Positions 44,504-56,860 of a stretch of DNA of 64,000 nt are shown piece after piece; within the stretch, counting starts at the first letter, position 1, and each line of letters starts with the position of its first letter. The notes beneath the pieces are model-generated. The model saw only the letters and a program-made list of their open reading frames with translations, was not told the DNA's origin and did not search any database. Source of the DNA: Odontocerum albicorne (Eukaryota; Arthropoda; Insecta; Trichoptera; Odontoceridae). The position numbers and the translations under genes were made by a program. The stretch covers positions 16,803,226 to 16,867,225 of the forward strand of contig OX463854.1 in NCBI GenBank assembly GCA_949825065.1, given 5' to 3'.

Positions 44504-45167
44504 GTATGGTTGCTGGAAGAGAGGAGGTGACCGCGAGTGTTGTTCTGGATGGCGTCAGTGTTGAGCAAGTAAAGGAGTTTGTTTACTTGGGCAGCAGAGT
44601 ATCCCAAGATGGCCGATCAAAGGCAGATATAATAAGTAGGGTCCAACAGGCAAGAGTTTCTTTCAACAAGAAATCCAAGATATTTGAATCTCCTAACATT
44701 AATATAAATGTTAGGAAGAATTTAGTGAAAACTCTTGTCAGGATTGTGCCGCTGTATGGCTGCGAAATGTGGACCATCAGCCAGAGCGTGTCCGGGCGTA
44801 TGGCTGCCTTTGAGATGTGGTGCTACAGGCGCATGACCAGGGTCCATTGGTCAGATCACACCCGAAACGACGAGGTATTGAGCGGGGTTGGAGAAACAAG
44901 GCAACTCCTAAATAGAGTTGCCCAACAACGATCCAGTTGGATAGGCCATAACATCAGGCACCCAGGCCTGCTCCTTACCATCGTCGAGGGAAAGATTGAG
45001 GGCAATAACCATAGAGGCCGCCCTAGATATAGCTATATGGACCGGGTGATCCGGGATGTGCGCTGTGGCAGCTACCAGGAGATGAAGAGACTGGCGGATG
45101 ACAGAGATGAGTGGAGGGATCGAGTGCTCGGTCCAGACAAATCCTAGGATTGTAACCCAGAAAAAAA
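44504..45167 (+). mobile_element. 5'-truncated LINE insertion with poly-A tail
   Basis: It is bounded by an exact 11-bp duplication (44493-44503 and 45168-45178) and ends in a poly-A run (45160-45168), the mark of target-primed reverse transcription. Only the last about 215 codons of the reverse-transcriptase protein and a very short 3' UTR were inserted. Confidence 0.9.
44506..45147 (+). pseudogene. LINE reverse transcriptase C-terminal domain, open frame
   Basis: A 213-residue open frame. The order is MVAGREEVTASVVLDGVSVE, EFVYLGSRVSQDGRSKADI, RVQQARVSFNK, PLYGCEMWTIS, MWCYRRMTRVHWSDHTRNDE, SSWIGHNIRHPG, HRGRPRYSYMDRVIRDV and ADDRDEWRDRVL. This is the C-terminal region of an endonuclease-reverse transcriptase of the CR1/RTE type (YLGS, YGCE.W, M..CYRRM, GRPR.SY, D(R)..WR..V). 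The polymerase palm (YxDD) and endonuclease domains are missing through 5' truncation, so the apparent ATG start is accidental. No stops have accumulated, which suggests a young insertion. Confidence 0.9.
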
Positions 45168-45289
45168 AGGTGACAAATATACATCATTATCCGATATCAC
45201 GATGTATCCGTATAATTTGTTATGTATTGTAACATGATACATATTTAAAATTATTTCTTCTTGATGTAGAACTTGTATCTGTTTTGTTG

Positions 45290-45385
45290 GGAAAATCATT
45301 CCTGAAAGCTAGAGCACCAGCTGTCTCCACGTTTAAGGTGGTTTTCTTGGAATGCAATGTCCTGCGGAGATCTCGTTGAAAAGTA
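45290..45385 (-). repeat. LINE 3' end scrap, second LINE type
   Basis: On the minus strand, AACGTGGAGACAGCTGGTGC and TCTAGCTTTCAGG match the 3' end at 20530-20600 of the other fragment. Confidence 0.5.
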
Positions 45386-45929
45386 CATTTTTATTATTTA
45401 GTAACTCAATTTAACGGTCACCGAATTTATAATTAATAAGCTATTCAAAATCAAAAATATTATGTAAAACACGAAAAAAATGGAATGAGACCAGATAAAC
45501 AAAGAGACAAAAATGCATTAAACAGAAACGAGTATCTTCATATGAAAAACTTCTGCAATTCATGACGTGAATATTATTAACGTAATATAATATGTGTTCT
45601 TCGCAAGGATTGTGAGAGAATGCACTGGGCACAACTACCCAGTGCTAATTTGCAGTTGCGGCACTCTACAATTGCATTCACGATTTTTTCAGTGATTATA
45701 TCTCAAATTTCATCACCCATCCATGTTAACATTGTTTTTAAATGTATTTATGCTAATTTATCTGGTGCATTTATTGCATTGAATATTTCTTCAAATCAAC
45801 TTCATTCAAATTATCGTGTCTAACGCATAATTAGTAATATAACAGTTATAATAAAAATGAAGAGCTAAATTTCAAAAATACTAGTTTCTTCTAAAATATC
45901 GATAACGATGTTTTTAATTTTTTTTTAAA

Positions 45930-46530
45930 TTTAAAGTCTATTTAGGTAGTATTTTCTCACATAGTGGAAAAGTTACGAGGGATATCGCTAAATTCAATGA
46001 GGTACGAACACATATGATATATACACCAACCGAATAATACCAAAATCTATTAAAATGATTCCACAACAGTATTTTAGTATCAACTTTGATTCCGATCACA
46101 GTGGCCGTGGAAGACTAAAAGGAGCCGAATAAATTCTGTAGAAATGGGTTCACTGAGAATATTAGATGGGATGACAATGTATGACAGAACACGGAATGAA
46201 GTGATTAGGGATGAATGTGAACTTAAGGGTGATTGGTGTATTAAGTATCATAAGATCAAGAAGAGACCTCTTAGATGGTTCGGACATGTAGAACGAGTGA
46301 ATGAAGATAGACTAACAAAACAAATATATAGTGCAAATGTAAGCGGAAGGCGTTGTACAGGAAGACCAAGGAGAGTATGATTGGATCATGTGAATGATAT
46401 TTTGAAAGAAGAAAATGTAAGAAGATAAATCGTAGGAGGTGTATGGATGTAGAAGAGGTCAAAGATGTGTCGCAATAGGGAAAGTCTAGCGTTCTCTATT
46501 TTCTGTCTACCCCGACAAGGAGACGGCGTG
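45930..46530 (+). pseudogene. LINE reverse transcriptase C-terminal remnant
   Basis: Pieces in order: VYLGSIFSHSGKVTRDIAKF, then from 46144 an open stretch MGSLRILDGMTMYDRTRNEV, IRDECELKGDWCIKYH, RPLRWFGHVERVNEDRLTKQ, IYSANVSGRRCTGRPRRV, then the 3' end with CCCCGACAAGGAGACGGCGT. It is the same family as 14481-15110, better preserved in the RW.GHVERV..DR...GRPR stretch. Confidence 0.85.
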
Positions 46531-47780
46531 TGAATATTTGGATATACCCAAGAGAGTTGGGCGTAACCGCTACAACCAAGCTCTACAAAGACCCCGATGT
46601 CTCCGAATACGAGTATATATCATAAATATTGAAAGACTCCAATTAATGGGCACGTACATCGAATGGAACAGTCTCGGCTTCGGTAAAACAGTAAACCGTA
46701 AGGACGAAGATGGACCGACAGACTAAGATTGAAATGGGATACGTCTTCCTGAAGACGTACTTATTAGCACTTAAAATGAGCTAGCTGTCCAGATTAGAAG
46801 TCGGTGAAGGCGCATTTTGGAGGATGCAAAGGGTTGATCTGGAGTGTAATGCCAAATATGAAGATCAGAATACAGCCAAAAGCGAATTGAACGATTATCG
46901 AGAAAAGTTTTTTTAGTAGTTTTTAGAATGAATGGATTCTAAACCTATTTTCTCAAGTAACTCAAGTCAATTTTCGCAAGCTGGATTTGCAAAATTCTGA
47001 TTTTTTTATAAGTACATAATTCGAAATATCACAAAACAAATTTTTGAGATCCATCATTGAAAAAAATATATCAAGATAACTAATGTTAGAAAAAAAATTA
47101 AGTTTTAAAAATATTTGGTATTTTTTATATCATAAGCATTGCATGCATCACACATTGGCAGTTTATCGTTCTTTCTCGTGTCTTTTGGCGTGCTCCAAAC
47201 GTGTAACAAGTAACGTTTGCAAAAAATAACATACCATAACTTGCAACACGGATCTAACCTACAGCATGCGATCAAGGTTATTATTATATTATTAAACCAC
47301 GGCGGTTCATGTGTTGCGAAACCACAGTAAGCGCTCTCAAATAATTTGCACGGTATATCAATGTTTCGACATTTTCAAGGCGAATGTTAATTTATTTCCG
47401 AATTATAATTTCTATTCAATGGCGTGTTCTTTAAGTTATAAATTAAATACGCAAGTTGTAACGGCGCTCGTTTGAGAATTCGCTATATGCAATAATTTTG
47501 TCAAAATAAATATAAACCACCCTTTATTCAAAATTTATAAATATTGATGGGTCATAAACGTTTTTATTTGTATAAAATTAAATACTTATAAAGCCAAATT
47601 CAAATATATAGACTTATGCTCGTTTCGCAATTAAGATTTTTTTTAAATTCAGCTTTCTTTTAATACTATAATAGTATACATGTTAAGTTAAATTTATGTT
47701 CCATTTAATAAAAAATATATCATACTATTAAAAATCAAGCCCGTAGTTAAACTTACGTTCGATCAAATATTATGATATAA
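46531..47780. other. Non-coding segment, nothing recognised
   Basis: AT-rich, no motif. Confidence 0.4.
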
Positions 47781-48125
47781 ATTAATGTCCAGCATGTGAT
47801 ATGGTGAACGAGTGATTCAACGCATAAAGATGTTGCACCAAGAATCTCCCGCAAGTAAACTCTGGCGAGTGTGCAATGTAGTGTACTCGTACGGTGTACG
47901 GGGGCGTGCAACGCGCGATGTGGCCGGTGTTTACATAAACAAGCGAAACTGCCGCGGTGTGCCGCGCCGCCAACTGGGTCAACGATCAACCTTTCCTCGG
48001 AACACCGCCATGTACCGGCGGCTCCTGTTCCGAGCCTCAAGCTTCGCGACTCACGCCTATACTGATTTCCCCGATAGCGTAGTTTTTCTGTTCATTGTAT
48101 GATATAGACCTTCAAGGTAAGATAT
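47781..48125. promoter_or_regulatory. GC/CpG-rich block, candidate promoter or 5' exon
   Basis: An abrupt CpG-rich island (47870-48060: GGGGGCGTGCAACGCGCGAT, GCCGCGGTGTGCCGCGCCGC) lies in DNA that is otherwise strongly AT-rich. Both strands have chance open frames across it (95 and 96 codons) with no recognisable domain. A strong plus-strand donor-like site CAAG|GTAAGATAT lies at 48116/48117. It could be a transcription start region for the homeobox gene or for a divergent transcript. On the minus strand I found no start codon plus donor with the one-base phase that the 37814 exon needs. Confidence 0.35.
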
Positions 48126-50700
48126 ATGGAACAAGAAGGTCACAAAAACAAGACATCTGTGGCTTCGAAATCTGAGAGATTTGTTTGATCTCTCTTCTAT
48201 CGAATTCTTTAGAAGTCGATATGAAAAAAGATGCCAACGTTCAACCCATCAAGACACTTTAAGTAGGATAATGATTTATTCGTTCATTTACGGACGCTTT
48301 TCGGAATGAACATTTTTTTACAAAACATTGTGTGCGTGAATACAGAAATATGATACAAGATGTTATAAGAAAAATATAAATATCAAAACACTAAAGTGTT
48401 TATATAAAAAAAGAAGTACATCTGTACTACATATCATAAACCAGGGCAGGACTTGAAAGAGCCCAGAGCCGTATGTCTTGCAAATAAAAAAAGCTTAGAA
48501 TAATAAATAAAAAAAACAACATTAAATAAACACATTCCTTTTTTACAAATTAAAAATAGCTTTCATATAAATAAAAATATCTTCACAATACTATAATATG
48601 AATTGAAACTTTTATTAAGATAAAAAAAATATTAATCAATTTGGTAAAATGATAGGATAAAACTCTAATTCTATTATACATAAATAAATACTTATACACA
48701 TGGACGTTTTAAAATCTAGAAATATTAAAATTAAAATCAAAGAATATTTTCAATTAATTGTAAATAAATGTATGCATCAATTTGGGGTAATTAATGCAAT
48801 GAAGTCATAGTTTATTTGAAATATTGGATTGACAAACATTATTCATCCATAAACCAAATTATAGTTGGGAAATTATGTGTTTAATTATTCACAGCATCTC
48901 GATTGACAACTTACTCTCGGTAAAATTCCATAATACGCAGAAACAAAATAAAATGTGTTTAATTTATTCTAATAATGGTCACCGCATTGAAAATGATCGT
49001 CGAGAGTAAACAGTAAGTGGGAAAAAGGTTTGTGGAATAAGGTTAAATCAAATTAAACATTTTTATTTATTTGTGTGAATCACGACCGCCCTTGAGAAGA
49101 GTCTGCCTATTAATCGGGGCTATAAAAATTGTCATATTAATATTATCTTGGGTCGGCGTGATGCTGGAAGAATACAGATTTAATAGCTTGACAACATTTG
49201 AGGGTGGACCAGAATATAATGAGTCCAAAAGCTGTAGGACAGACTTTTGCCCAAATGATAGCCGACGTCAGGGGGACCTGACATGGCACAAGAAGGTCTT
49301 GAATAGTGAAATCGTATTCGTATATTCAAAATATTGTCCAATATCATTTTTCTTGTTGAAACAATATTTGGTTACAATCGCGACAGGGTTTGATAAAATG
49401 AGGTCTAAAAATAAAATAGCGAATTCAATTAATACCTCAACCGTAAATTAAATTTGACAAATGTTGTTCCGAGTAACATATCAGAATTAAAGACAACTTT
49501 TTTCAAATATTTCTGGCTTAATTATGTATAACTCGATAATGGTGCTGTTTAAATTCCACTAATCGAGTGTTATCGAAACTGGAGTTCCGACTGAAATCGT
49601 GATAGTAACACAATTTTAAGGGAATTTACACAATCAATTATATCACATTGCATGTTATTTGTCAACATTAGTTGAATAAAATTAATGAAGCATTACTATA
49701 ATTTTTTAATTGAGGTAAACAAGGTGTGTCATACGATACAATTGTTAATAACATTTCATATAACATACTTGACATAATACAATAATGTAATTGATGTTAA
49801 AATATACACAAAAGATCCAACCCACATTCTACTTGTTTGGAGATATTTGAGAAAATTCTACCATGAAATACTAACATAACATTTACACGTGAGGTACGAG
49901 TATCTTCATACGATATTTCAAATAATATATTTTACGGGGTGGACATTTTCTTCCATATCTGTGATTTTCGGGCAATTTGCGCTAACTTAAAAATTACATT
50001 TTAAAAACTTAACATTTTGCGGTGTATTTTTAGTACCAAACGTGAGGATTTCATTAACGACTGTCTAGAATAATTAACGAACCACTGTCGTAAGTTATTG
50101 TATTTTACTATTATATTCTCCTCCTTTGAAGCCATTTATTTCTCAATTTTTCGCTGTATTTATTATATTTAAGTATATTTTACATGTTATATCATTGTGC
50201 ATTGAATAAATACTGCCAATTGATATCAAATAAACATTTATACAATATGTTGTTTCTAAATATTTTTAGATTTGAGCACTTTTGAAAAAAAATACATTAA
50301 GATCCATACCATATATTTGCGTCGAATGCCACAAAAATCTTATTTTCTATGAACTGATTATTATATTTATGACCTTTAAAACCATGTTTTTGAGGTCTCT
50401 GGCGGGAAGATTAATATGATTTATCGTATTGACCAGTCAAAAAATGTTGGGTTAATTGTATTTTTATATAATAATGATGCAAAGAAGAAATAAAGGAGGA
50501 GAAATTTCTCAATTTCAAATAAAATATATTTACAAAAACTGAATGAAATACCAAAAAAAATCTAACATAATTAATAATGTTATATAGGTTACATAAGAAT
50601 TTATAAAAATCCGATATATCAAACACGTTATAAATGTCGATCGTAATTTTCGAGTTTAATCAAATTGTCGCTTTTCACGTAAATAAAAAATCTCAACAAT
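48126..50700. other. Non-coding segment, no gene supported
   Basis: A 126-codon plus frame (49071-49451: RTDFCPNDSRRQGDLTWHKK near its middle) has no recognised domain. Its composition is not distinct, and I do not call it a gene. The rest is AT-rich. Confidence 0.4.
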
Positions 50701-50708
50701 GTAACATT

Positions 50709-50765
50709 TCACGTTAAGTGAAGTGGCTTTTCACGTTAAGTGAAGTGGCTTTTCACGTAAAGTGT
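50709..50765. repeat. 22-bp tandem repeat, about 2.6 copies
   Basis: TCACGTTAAGTGAAGTGGCT and TT repeat at 50709, 50731 and (partial) 50753. It lies just beside the GC-rich block that follows. Confidence 0.88.
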
Positions 50766-50774
50766 ATCCTCGTT

Positions 50775-50960
50775 ACCACGTGTACATTAGTCATGCATAA
50801 CACATCGGTGCAACAGCGAAATTGTTTATTTACCGCCGTTCTGGTCGGCCGCGGCGCCGCTCGCGTGCTGCTGTTATTGTGTCATTCCGCAAATGGCAAA
50901 TGTCCGTCCGTGTGTCAGTCGTATTGAGGAAATGCTGTTTGTTATGCAACCCGAGGTCAC
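50775..50960. promoter_or_regulatory. Second GC/CpG-rich block, candidate promoter or 5' exon
   Basis: CpG-rich core TCGGCCGCGGCGCCGCTCGC at about 50847-50866. On the minus strand it ends in a donor-like GGCG|GTAAATAA at about 50835. No coding match. It could hold a 5' untranslated exon of the minus-strand homeobox gene, 13 kb upstream of the first identified coding exon; this is inference from base composition and one splice-like site only. Confidence 0.3.
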
Positions 50961-51074
50961 CAGCACTCAAGTCATTGTGTATATTTAATAGATTGAGCAT
51001 ACTATTAGTTAAAATACCTACATTTTTAACGAAAAAAAAAACCTGGTAAACCTTTTTTCACTAAAGTGGATGTA

Positions 51075-51254
51075 TGAGTCGGTGCAAATCAAACTTGGCT
51101 AGGTTCCTCGGATGTCAAACTAGGAAAATATAAGTATTTCCATTAGCTTATTAAAAATATGTTCATAAATTATTATTCTTAATAAATTTAATATTTACAT
51201 CATATCCAATTTGAAGTTCAAAGGGGGTAGCCAAGTTTGATTTGTACCGACTCA
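51075..51254. mobile_element. 180-bp MITE with 26-bp inverted ends
   Basis: The inverted repeat TGAGTCGGT(G/A)CAAATCAAAC and TTGGCT has one mismatch over 26 bp. The interior is AT-rich and non-coding. No clear target duplication, so the superfamily is open. Confidence 0.75.
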
Positions 51255-52378
51255 AATAAACATAAAATATAAAAAAAAACGAAGAAAATATTCTTGGCGC
51301 ATCGTATTGTTACATTTTTGCATATAACATATGTTACTCGTATTTACTAGTTGGTAGTGCTTCATAACTCTGTTATACTGACTCGGTTACTTAAACTTTT
51401 CATTCCAAGCATAAATTACTAGTTGATGCCTTTATGTTCATCCATGCACATCCCTTGTACGTTTTTTGACTGCTAAATTTATTTATAATAACTTACGATA
51501 TAGATAACATTGTTATTTGTCCGCAATACTAACAAAACATGATTCGTATATTGCAAATTTGATTTATATTTAAACAAGCAGGTAAAATATTATTTATTTA
51601 ACACTTTCATGCAAATACACTCGGCAGATTTATTGCTTCAAAGCAATTCTCTTAATCAACCCAGCTTTTGTTTCACAATTATTATCGGTATCCAAGAGCG
51701 TGTCTCAGACTTAATTAATGTAAATAATATTTAACAAAAGATAACAAAAAATAAAATAAAATATTAGGATGGGAATTGTATGGGGGTTACGGAAGAGAAG
51801 GGATGTATTTTAGAATAACTTTTATTAGAACTGCAAACCACAAAAGACATGGATATTTTCAAGCTTGGAAACTAAATGTTGCCGAACGAAGTTAACACGC
51901 CTAGCAAATTATTTTGCGGGGCCGTTGAAATTTAACTTCGATCGTAAAATACAAAATATGTTTGTGTCAATTGAATAATGCATCGCAAGGCGAGTTTCAA
52001 AATTGCTTCACACATACGAAACCGATAAATTTAGCAGGTAATAAATACGAGCCGAAAGTGGGACTCTCAAACCTGAAATGATTGACGGTAACATAAACGT
52101 TAAAAATAAAGAAATGAATTGAGCTCCATGAATAAGAAAATACATATTTATCCATCGGTGATTTTTAATTTATAAGAAATTCACTATGTAACAAAGAAAT
52201 TTTTCTATTAAGAGTGGACATAATAGCATAGCAATAAAAACAATGCAAGTAGCAAAAAAAATATTTAGAGGCCATGTTCATCAAGGTCAAATAATGGAGC
52301 ATGTACAATAACATTACTGCGCGTCCAGCCTAATTGATGCACAACAGTGGATTTTTATTTATTTAAGTATTGCGGTGT
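51255..52378. other. Non-coding segment
   Basis: A weak scrap of the LINE/SINE tail is visible at about 51608-51665 (ACTCGGCAGATTTATTGC). The stretch at about 51885-52090 is somewhat GC-richer with no frame. Confidence 0.35.
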
Positions 52379-52382
52379 TTAA

Positions 52383-52625
52383 CCCTGAGAGATCGGCGCA
52401 CTGCTATAGCAGTGGAAGAAATTTGTTCTACCCTTGTATTCTAAATGAATACCATTCATTTAGAATACAAGAGTACATATTCTAAAATATATTTATGTTG
52501 TAAAAATATTTGTTTTTTGTTTTTTTTGTTGTTTAAAATAAATATTTATCACGAACGTCCGAATCGTAAATATATCTCAGCACTAAGATAGACAATTATA
52601 TTTTTTTCTCGTAGTGCTCTCAGGG
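52383..52625. mobile_element. TTAA-flanked MITE, 243 bp, with an internal hairpin
   Basis: TTAA lies at 52379-52382 and 52626-52629. Terminal repeats are CCCTGAGAG and CTCTCAGGG. The ends CCCTGAGGCC of the piggyBac elements at 53786 and 59708 (their right ends) begin with the same CCCTGAG. Inside, CTTGTATTCTAAATGAAT (52433-52450) is followed after 3 bases by its exact inverse (52454-52471). Confidence 0.82.
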
Positions 52626-52779
52626 TTAAAAAGCAAAGATAACAAATGAGAACAGGAATTGTTGAGACATATAATTTGTTCTGATGTTGAAAACATAATG
52701 GAAATAAATATCTGCGATTCATCAAGTTATTTTAATTCCCGATGTTACACAAAAAAATAAAGAAGGTTACTAGTTTGGT

Positions 52780-52995
52780 AAGAGTTCATCTGATAACAAT
52801 ACACACACGCGCTAGACGTGTGTGGGTGTTGTTGCCTCTTGATGTGCGGGGTAGTGTTCCAAACACGGGAGATAACGAACCGCGAGTTATGTGTTTACTC
52901 CAGTGGTTACTCGAAGGTTCAATTTATGAGAGCAAAGACAATGTTGTCTCTGGGCCACGTTTTTTAATGTCTGAATTACCTAATTGGATATGTTG
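52780..52995 (+). repeat. Diverged SINE-like sequence, possibly family 2
   Basis: GAGAGCAAAGACAATGTTGT and GGTGTTGTTGCC resemble the body of the copies at 26958-27284 and 63005-63300, in inverse orientation. The match is short. Confidence 0.3.
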
Positions 52996-53395
52996 AAGGG
53001 TTATCATACGAATGCATGAATGAATCGAGATGAAATAAAATAACGTAGCTAAAAAGGAAAAAAAACTGAGGAATAAATATTATATAAAACGGGAATGAAA
53101 ACAGTGGTTTAAAAATGTTGAGTATAAGGCATGCATAAAAACAAGAAAATACACAGCGATTTCGAGCGTCCCCCGAGAATGAAACTTAAATAAATAATGC
53201 GTGAGGAAATTCGTCTCCTCGGTTTTCTCACTGCAACGGAAAATTTAATGGAGCCCATGAACACAGCATTTTGAACTAAAACTATTTTTTTAGGAAACGC
53301 TTTAGTTTAGTGCAGTTATATGTAACTTGGTATAAAAATGGTGAATAAAAAAATTGTAAGTTATGTAGATATATTTATTTATACACTTTATTGTA

Positions 53396-53770
53396 AAGTA
53401 TACAAATGGCGAGTGTATTACCATACAGCAATCTCTACCAAACCACCAGAAAAAGTTACGTAGATTCGTGCCAATTGCTGGATGAAACGTTATTTAAAAA
53501 ATACTTCAACATACTAAAAGTATTAAAAAACAGTGAATTTTTTTTTACAAATGTCAACAAACACTAAGAAAAGTAAAAGAAGATGGAAATGAAAATATAA
53601 GTAATGGAGAAACAGACATTATCATTGAAGAGGTGGAATTTTTTTGAATTTGGGGTTTGAAACACGACGAGGGTGAGCCTTGCGGTAACTGGTAACTGTT
53701 TCCAAAGTCTGAGGCCATTACTACATATCATACTTTCTATTATTAGGATATATACTAACTTATGCAAAGC
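53396..53770 (-). repeat. LINE 3' end, third LINE type
   Basis: On the minus strand: CSNGLRLWKQLPVTARLTLV (53700s), the reverse-transcriptase C-terminal 'LWN.LP..IR' pattern, then a 3' UTR and the tail TGGTAGAGATTGCTGTATGG, TAATACACTCGCCATTTGTA. The tail is the same one used by SINE family 1. Confidence 0.68.
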
Positions 53771-53785
53771 AAATTTGTTCTTTAA

Positions 53786-56489
53786 CCCCTAGGCGACGGG
53801 AAGGTTTCGTATTAATTGCTATCTGGAACGGCGAGAATCTCAAAATCACTGTCTGCATTTTGTTGTTGTGCATTTCACTGCTTTGTGCTTTACCAAATAG
53901 AATTAAAATTATTAAAAAAATCGTGTCGTATTGTTAAACATTATTGAATTGTTTGTGCATAGTTAAAATGATCCGTTTTTTATTTTATTTATATGTTAGA
54001 TGAAGTTTAAATTATAAATTACCTTCAAAATGCTCCTCTCCATAAAAGAACCACTCACAGAGACTTTATTTATTGTCGCATCGTAAAAAATCATTTTACT
54101 GTGTCAAGAATGTACATTTAGGAATAAACATGTTCAGTTTTATTGGGAGTTTTGTTTACACAATAATTATAAGGATTTTTTTAAAAGGTCTCTAAGATAA
54201 TATTCCGCCATTCACACATACTTACACGGGCTCCGTTGCGGCATTTAATAGGGTGACCACAATATTGTTCGGAGCTTCGGACACTTTTGATTAATAAAAT
54301 TTCACGGTGTGATGTATTTTAAAACAATTGGTTAGGCATAAACCAATACCACACTCGACACACCAGTAACGTGTTTGGACACGACGTTTAGGGCCACTTT
54401 TTGCGTGTCTACAAACATGACACTCCCTGTAAACCGATTTTCTTTTTGAATTATCTGTTTTTGGTATGTCCGCAACAAAATGTTTTTCGACCAACCTCAG
54501 TGGGTACTCGCCAACTCGATTAACTTTTATTATTGACCCAGGAATATGATACTTATGAACTAATTGTTTTATTACTTGTAAATGAAAATCTGTTAAACTA
54601 ATATTTTTTTAAAATTTTAATTTGTACATGGCATGGGCATTGATCAAAACGACATCGATTGTTCGAAAAGCAACTTTTTTATACCACTTTTACGGGTTTC
54701 AACACGGGAGCTTTATTTTTCCAATTAGCTTTTCCCGTTTCCATCATTGATGCGTCGTGTGAAGTAGTCAACAGATGCACGCCTCTCTTGTCATGCCTTT
54801 CATGGCAAGTTGGCATCCAGCTTGTTTTGTGTCTACATCTCCTTTTTTGACTAATCCAAACGATGGCATGAATTTACGGTTTTTTTTTACAGTACCGCAG
54901 GCATTGGTCTGCTTGGTATGTAAATAATTAAATAAAAAAGGGCTAGTATACCAGTTATCTATATACACTGTATGGCCTTTTCCTAAGTAATCACCTAATA
55001 ATGAAACAACCACTTTTCCAGAAATCCCCAATTGCTTCGACAAATAGTTTCTTCCATATTTGGTATTAGTATTTCCGTTTTAGCGCCAAAATAAATTACG
55101 AATTTTAAAACAAGTCCCGTTTTACAATCACATAACACAAAAAAATTTATACCAAATCTATGTCTTTTCGCTGGAAGATATTGTTTTATGCACAACCTGC
55201 ATTTGAATAATACTAACGACTCGTCAATGCAAATATTCTCGTTTGGATAAAAATGTTTTTTAAACTGGCTACACACTGAGTCAACAAAATCTCTTACTTT
55301 GTATGTCGTGTCACCTGGTTGTTGTTTTTCATTATCCGAGAAATGAAGCATACTTAGGATTGATAAATACCTATCCCTTGGCATTATTTCTCCAAATATT
55401 GGTGTCGAAATGAACTTGTCTAATGACCAATATTTATGGATTTGACCCTTTTTGTTTGTTGCCGTAAGCATGGTCAAGGCAATGAACACGTACATTTCTT
55501 CAACTTAAACATTTTTCCATTTGTGTAATCTGGAATTCGGAGCTAATATTGTTTTCAATTTTACAGTATCACTATATCGGTTAGTTTCAGTTGCTATATT
55601 ACTCACAATGTCTCGACATAAAAATAACTCAAAATAATCTAATTCACAACTCTCTTCATTGATGAATTCACAATCTCTTAAACCAGATTGTTCATTAAAA
55701 TTGTGTACATCAGGTTGGAAGTTAATGCCACTTTCCCACTGGGGTGAGAAATTTGTAAAATTTATTTCACTGGGGGGATGTTCTTCTAATATTTCAGAAT
55801 TGTTCATTTCACTCTCACTGTTTACCGGCGTTATACCCGTATGCTCTAAGTTCACCAAATTTTGGGGAATATAATCTTCTTCATCGCTCATTGATAAATC
55901 TGAATCGCAATCCAGCGCAAAATTTTCGATTTCTTCGTCATTCATTTTTAAGCCTTAAAAAAACAGTATTTGTTCCAAAAAACACAAAATGATGCGTAAC
56001 AACTAAATAATTAGTGTCATTCAAATAATAAACATAAATAAAATACTAAATCGAAAGGGATCACTACACTAAAGGAAATGTTTACAAAATAAATGAAACA
56101 ACGAAGTATTTCATCTAATGAATACTCCGAGTCGAGTATAAAATAATGGGCACCCTAAAATAAACAAATACACGCGCGGATATTATGTACACACAAGCCC
56201 GGATATCGTGTACAGACAAGCGGCAACGGACATGGAAAGGATGACTAAGCTGTGTGCGAATTCCCGAAATGCAATATTACTAATGATTGGATGTTTGTCA
56301 CGGAAAATTAATTAAAAATATTTCTGTAAGTAAAAAGGAGAATATTTTTAAAGAGAATTGTAGTAAACACTTGACTCTATAGTATGATAATTTTTCTTTT
56401 GGTTTTTTACCGTCAAATTAACGAAATACGTGGAGATAAACATGACGAATATTCTGAACTACAACGTGTAGTTGGTCGTGGCCTCAGGG
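53786..56489 (-). mobile_element. piggyBac element, decayed copy, 2,704 bp
   Basis: It is flanked by TTAA (53782-53785 and 56490-56493). It is highly similar over its whole length, and in the same orientation, to the copy at 59708-62553. Its right terminus keeps ACTACAACGTGTAGTTGGTC before GTGGCCTCAGGG. The transposase has a stop, frameshifts and a deletion (next entry). Confidence 0.93.
54291..55945 (-). pseudogene. piggyBac transposase, inactivated copy
   Basis: Compared with the intact copy at 60214-61953: the codon after HKWKNV is TAA (55505-55507) where the intact copy has GAA; a 2-base insertion near 55043 shifts the frame within MSKQLG; a 1-base loss at about 54797 (CATGCCTTTCATGG) shifts it again; and a deletion of about 85 bp at about 54690 removes the segment with the third catalytic motif (GGVDRSD). 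The first (CIDESLVLF) and second (VYIDNWYTSP) Asp motifs and the Cys-rich C-terminus (CHVCRHAKSG) remain readable in pieces. Confidence 0.92.
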
Positions 56490-56493
56490 TTAA

Positions 56494-56860
56494 ATGAGTA
56501 ATCGTAATTTGACTTTCAAATCAATATTATTATTTTTACTGCTAACGCTAACGACGTGTTTGTTTATTTCTTCACTTAAGTTTTGGTTGTCAAAATCATA
56601 AGACTACGGGAGTTCGCCTATGATCAAAATATGTGTTTTATCATAGTGATCAGTAACCAGTTATATAGACTCATTAAAAATAAAGAAACTTTTTTAATTA
56701 AGTAAGTTATGTTATATGAAAATATGTAAAAGATCACCTATTTTACATTACATTCTATGGTTCTATGGTTTACATTTACGCGCGTAAATGGAGGGATTGT
56801 TGTATTACAGTTGACTCGACCCTTAACCAGATTCTTGCTCGTTATCTTAAAAAAATTTAT
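56494..56860. other. Non-coding segment, nothing recognised
   Basis: AT-rich spacer between the decayed piggyBac and the 49-bp tandem repeat. No coding or repeat signal was noticed. Confidence 0.4.

Noticed and set aside
47753..48102. Protein-coding gene in the GC-rich block
   Set aside because: Both strands are open by composition; no recognisable domain, and the plus frame stops just before the donor-like site.
49071..49451. 126-codon open frame as a gene
   Set aside because: No domain, no splice or promoter evidence, composition like its surroundings.
52433..52471. Perfect hairpin as a transcription terminator
   Set aside because: Eukaryotic context, and it lies inside a TTAA-flanked MITE.
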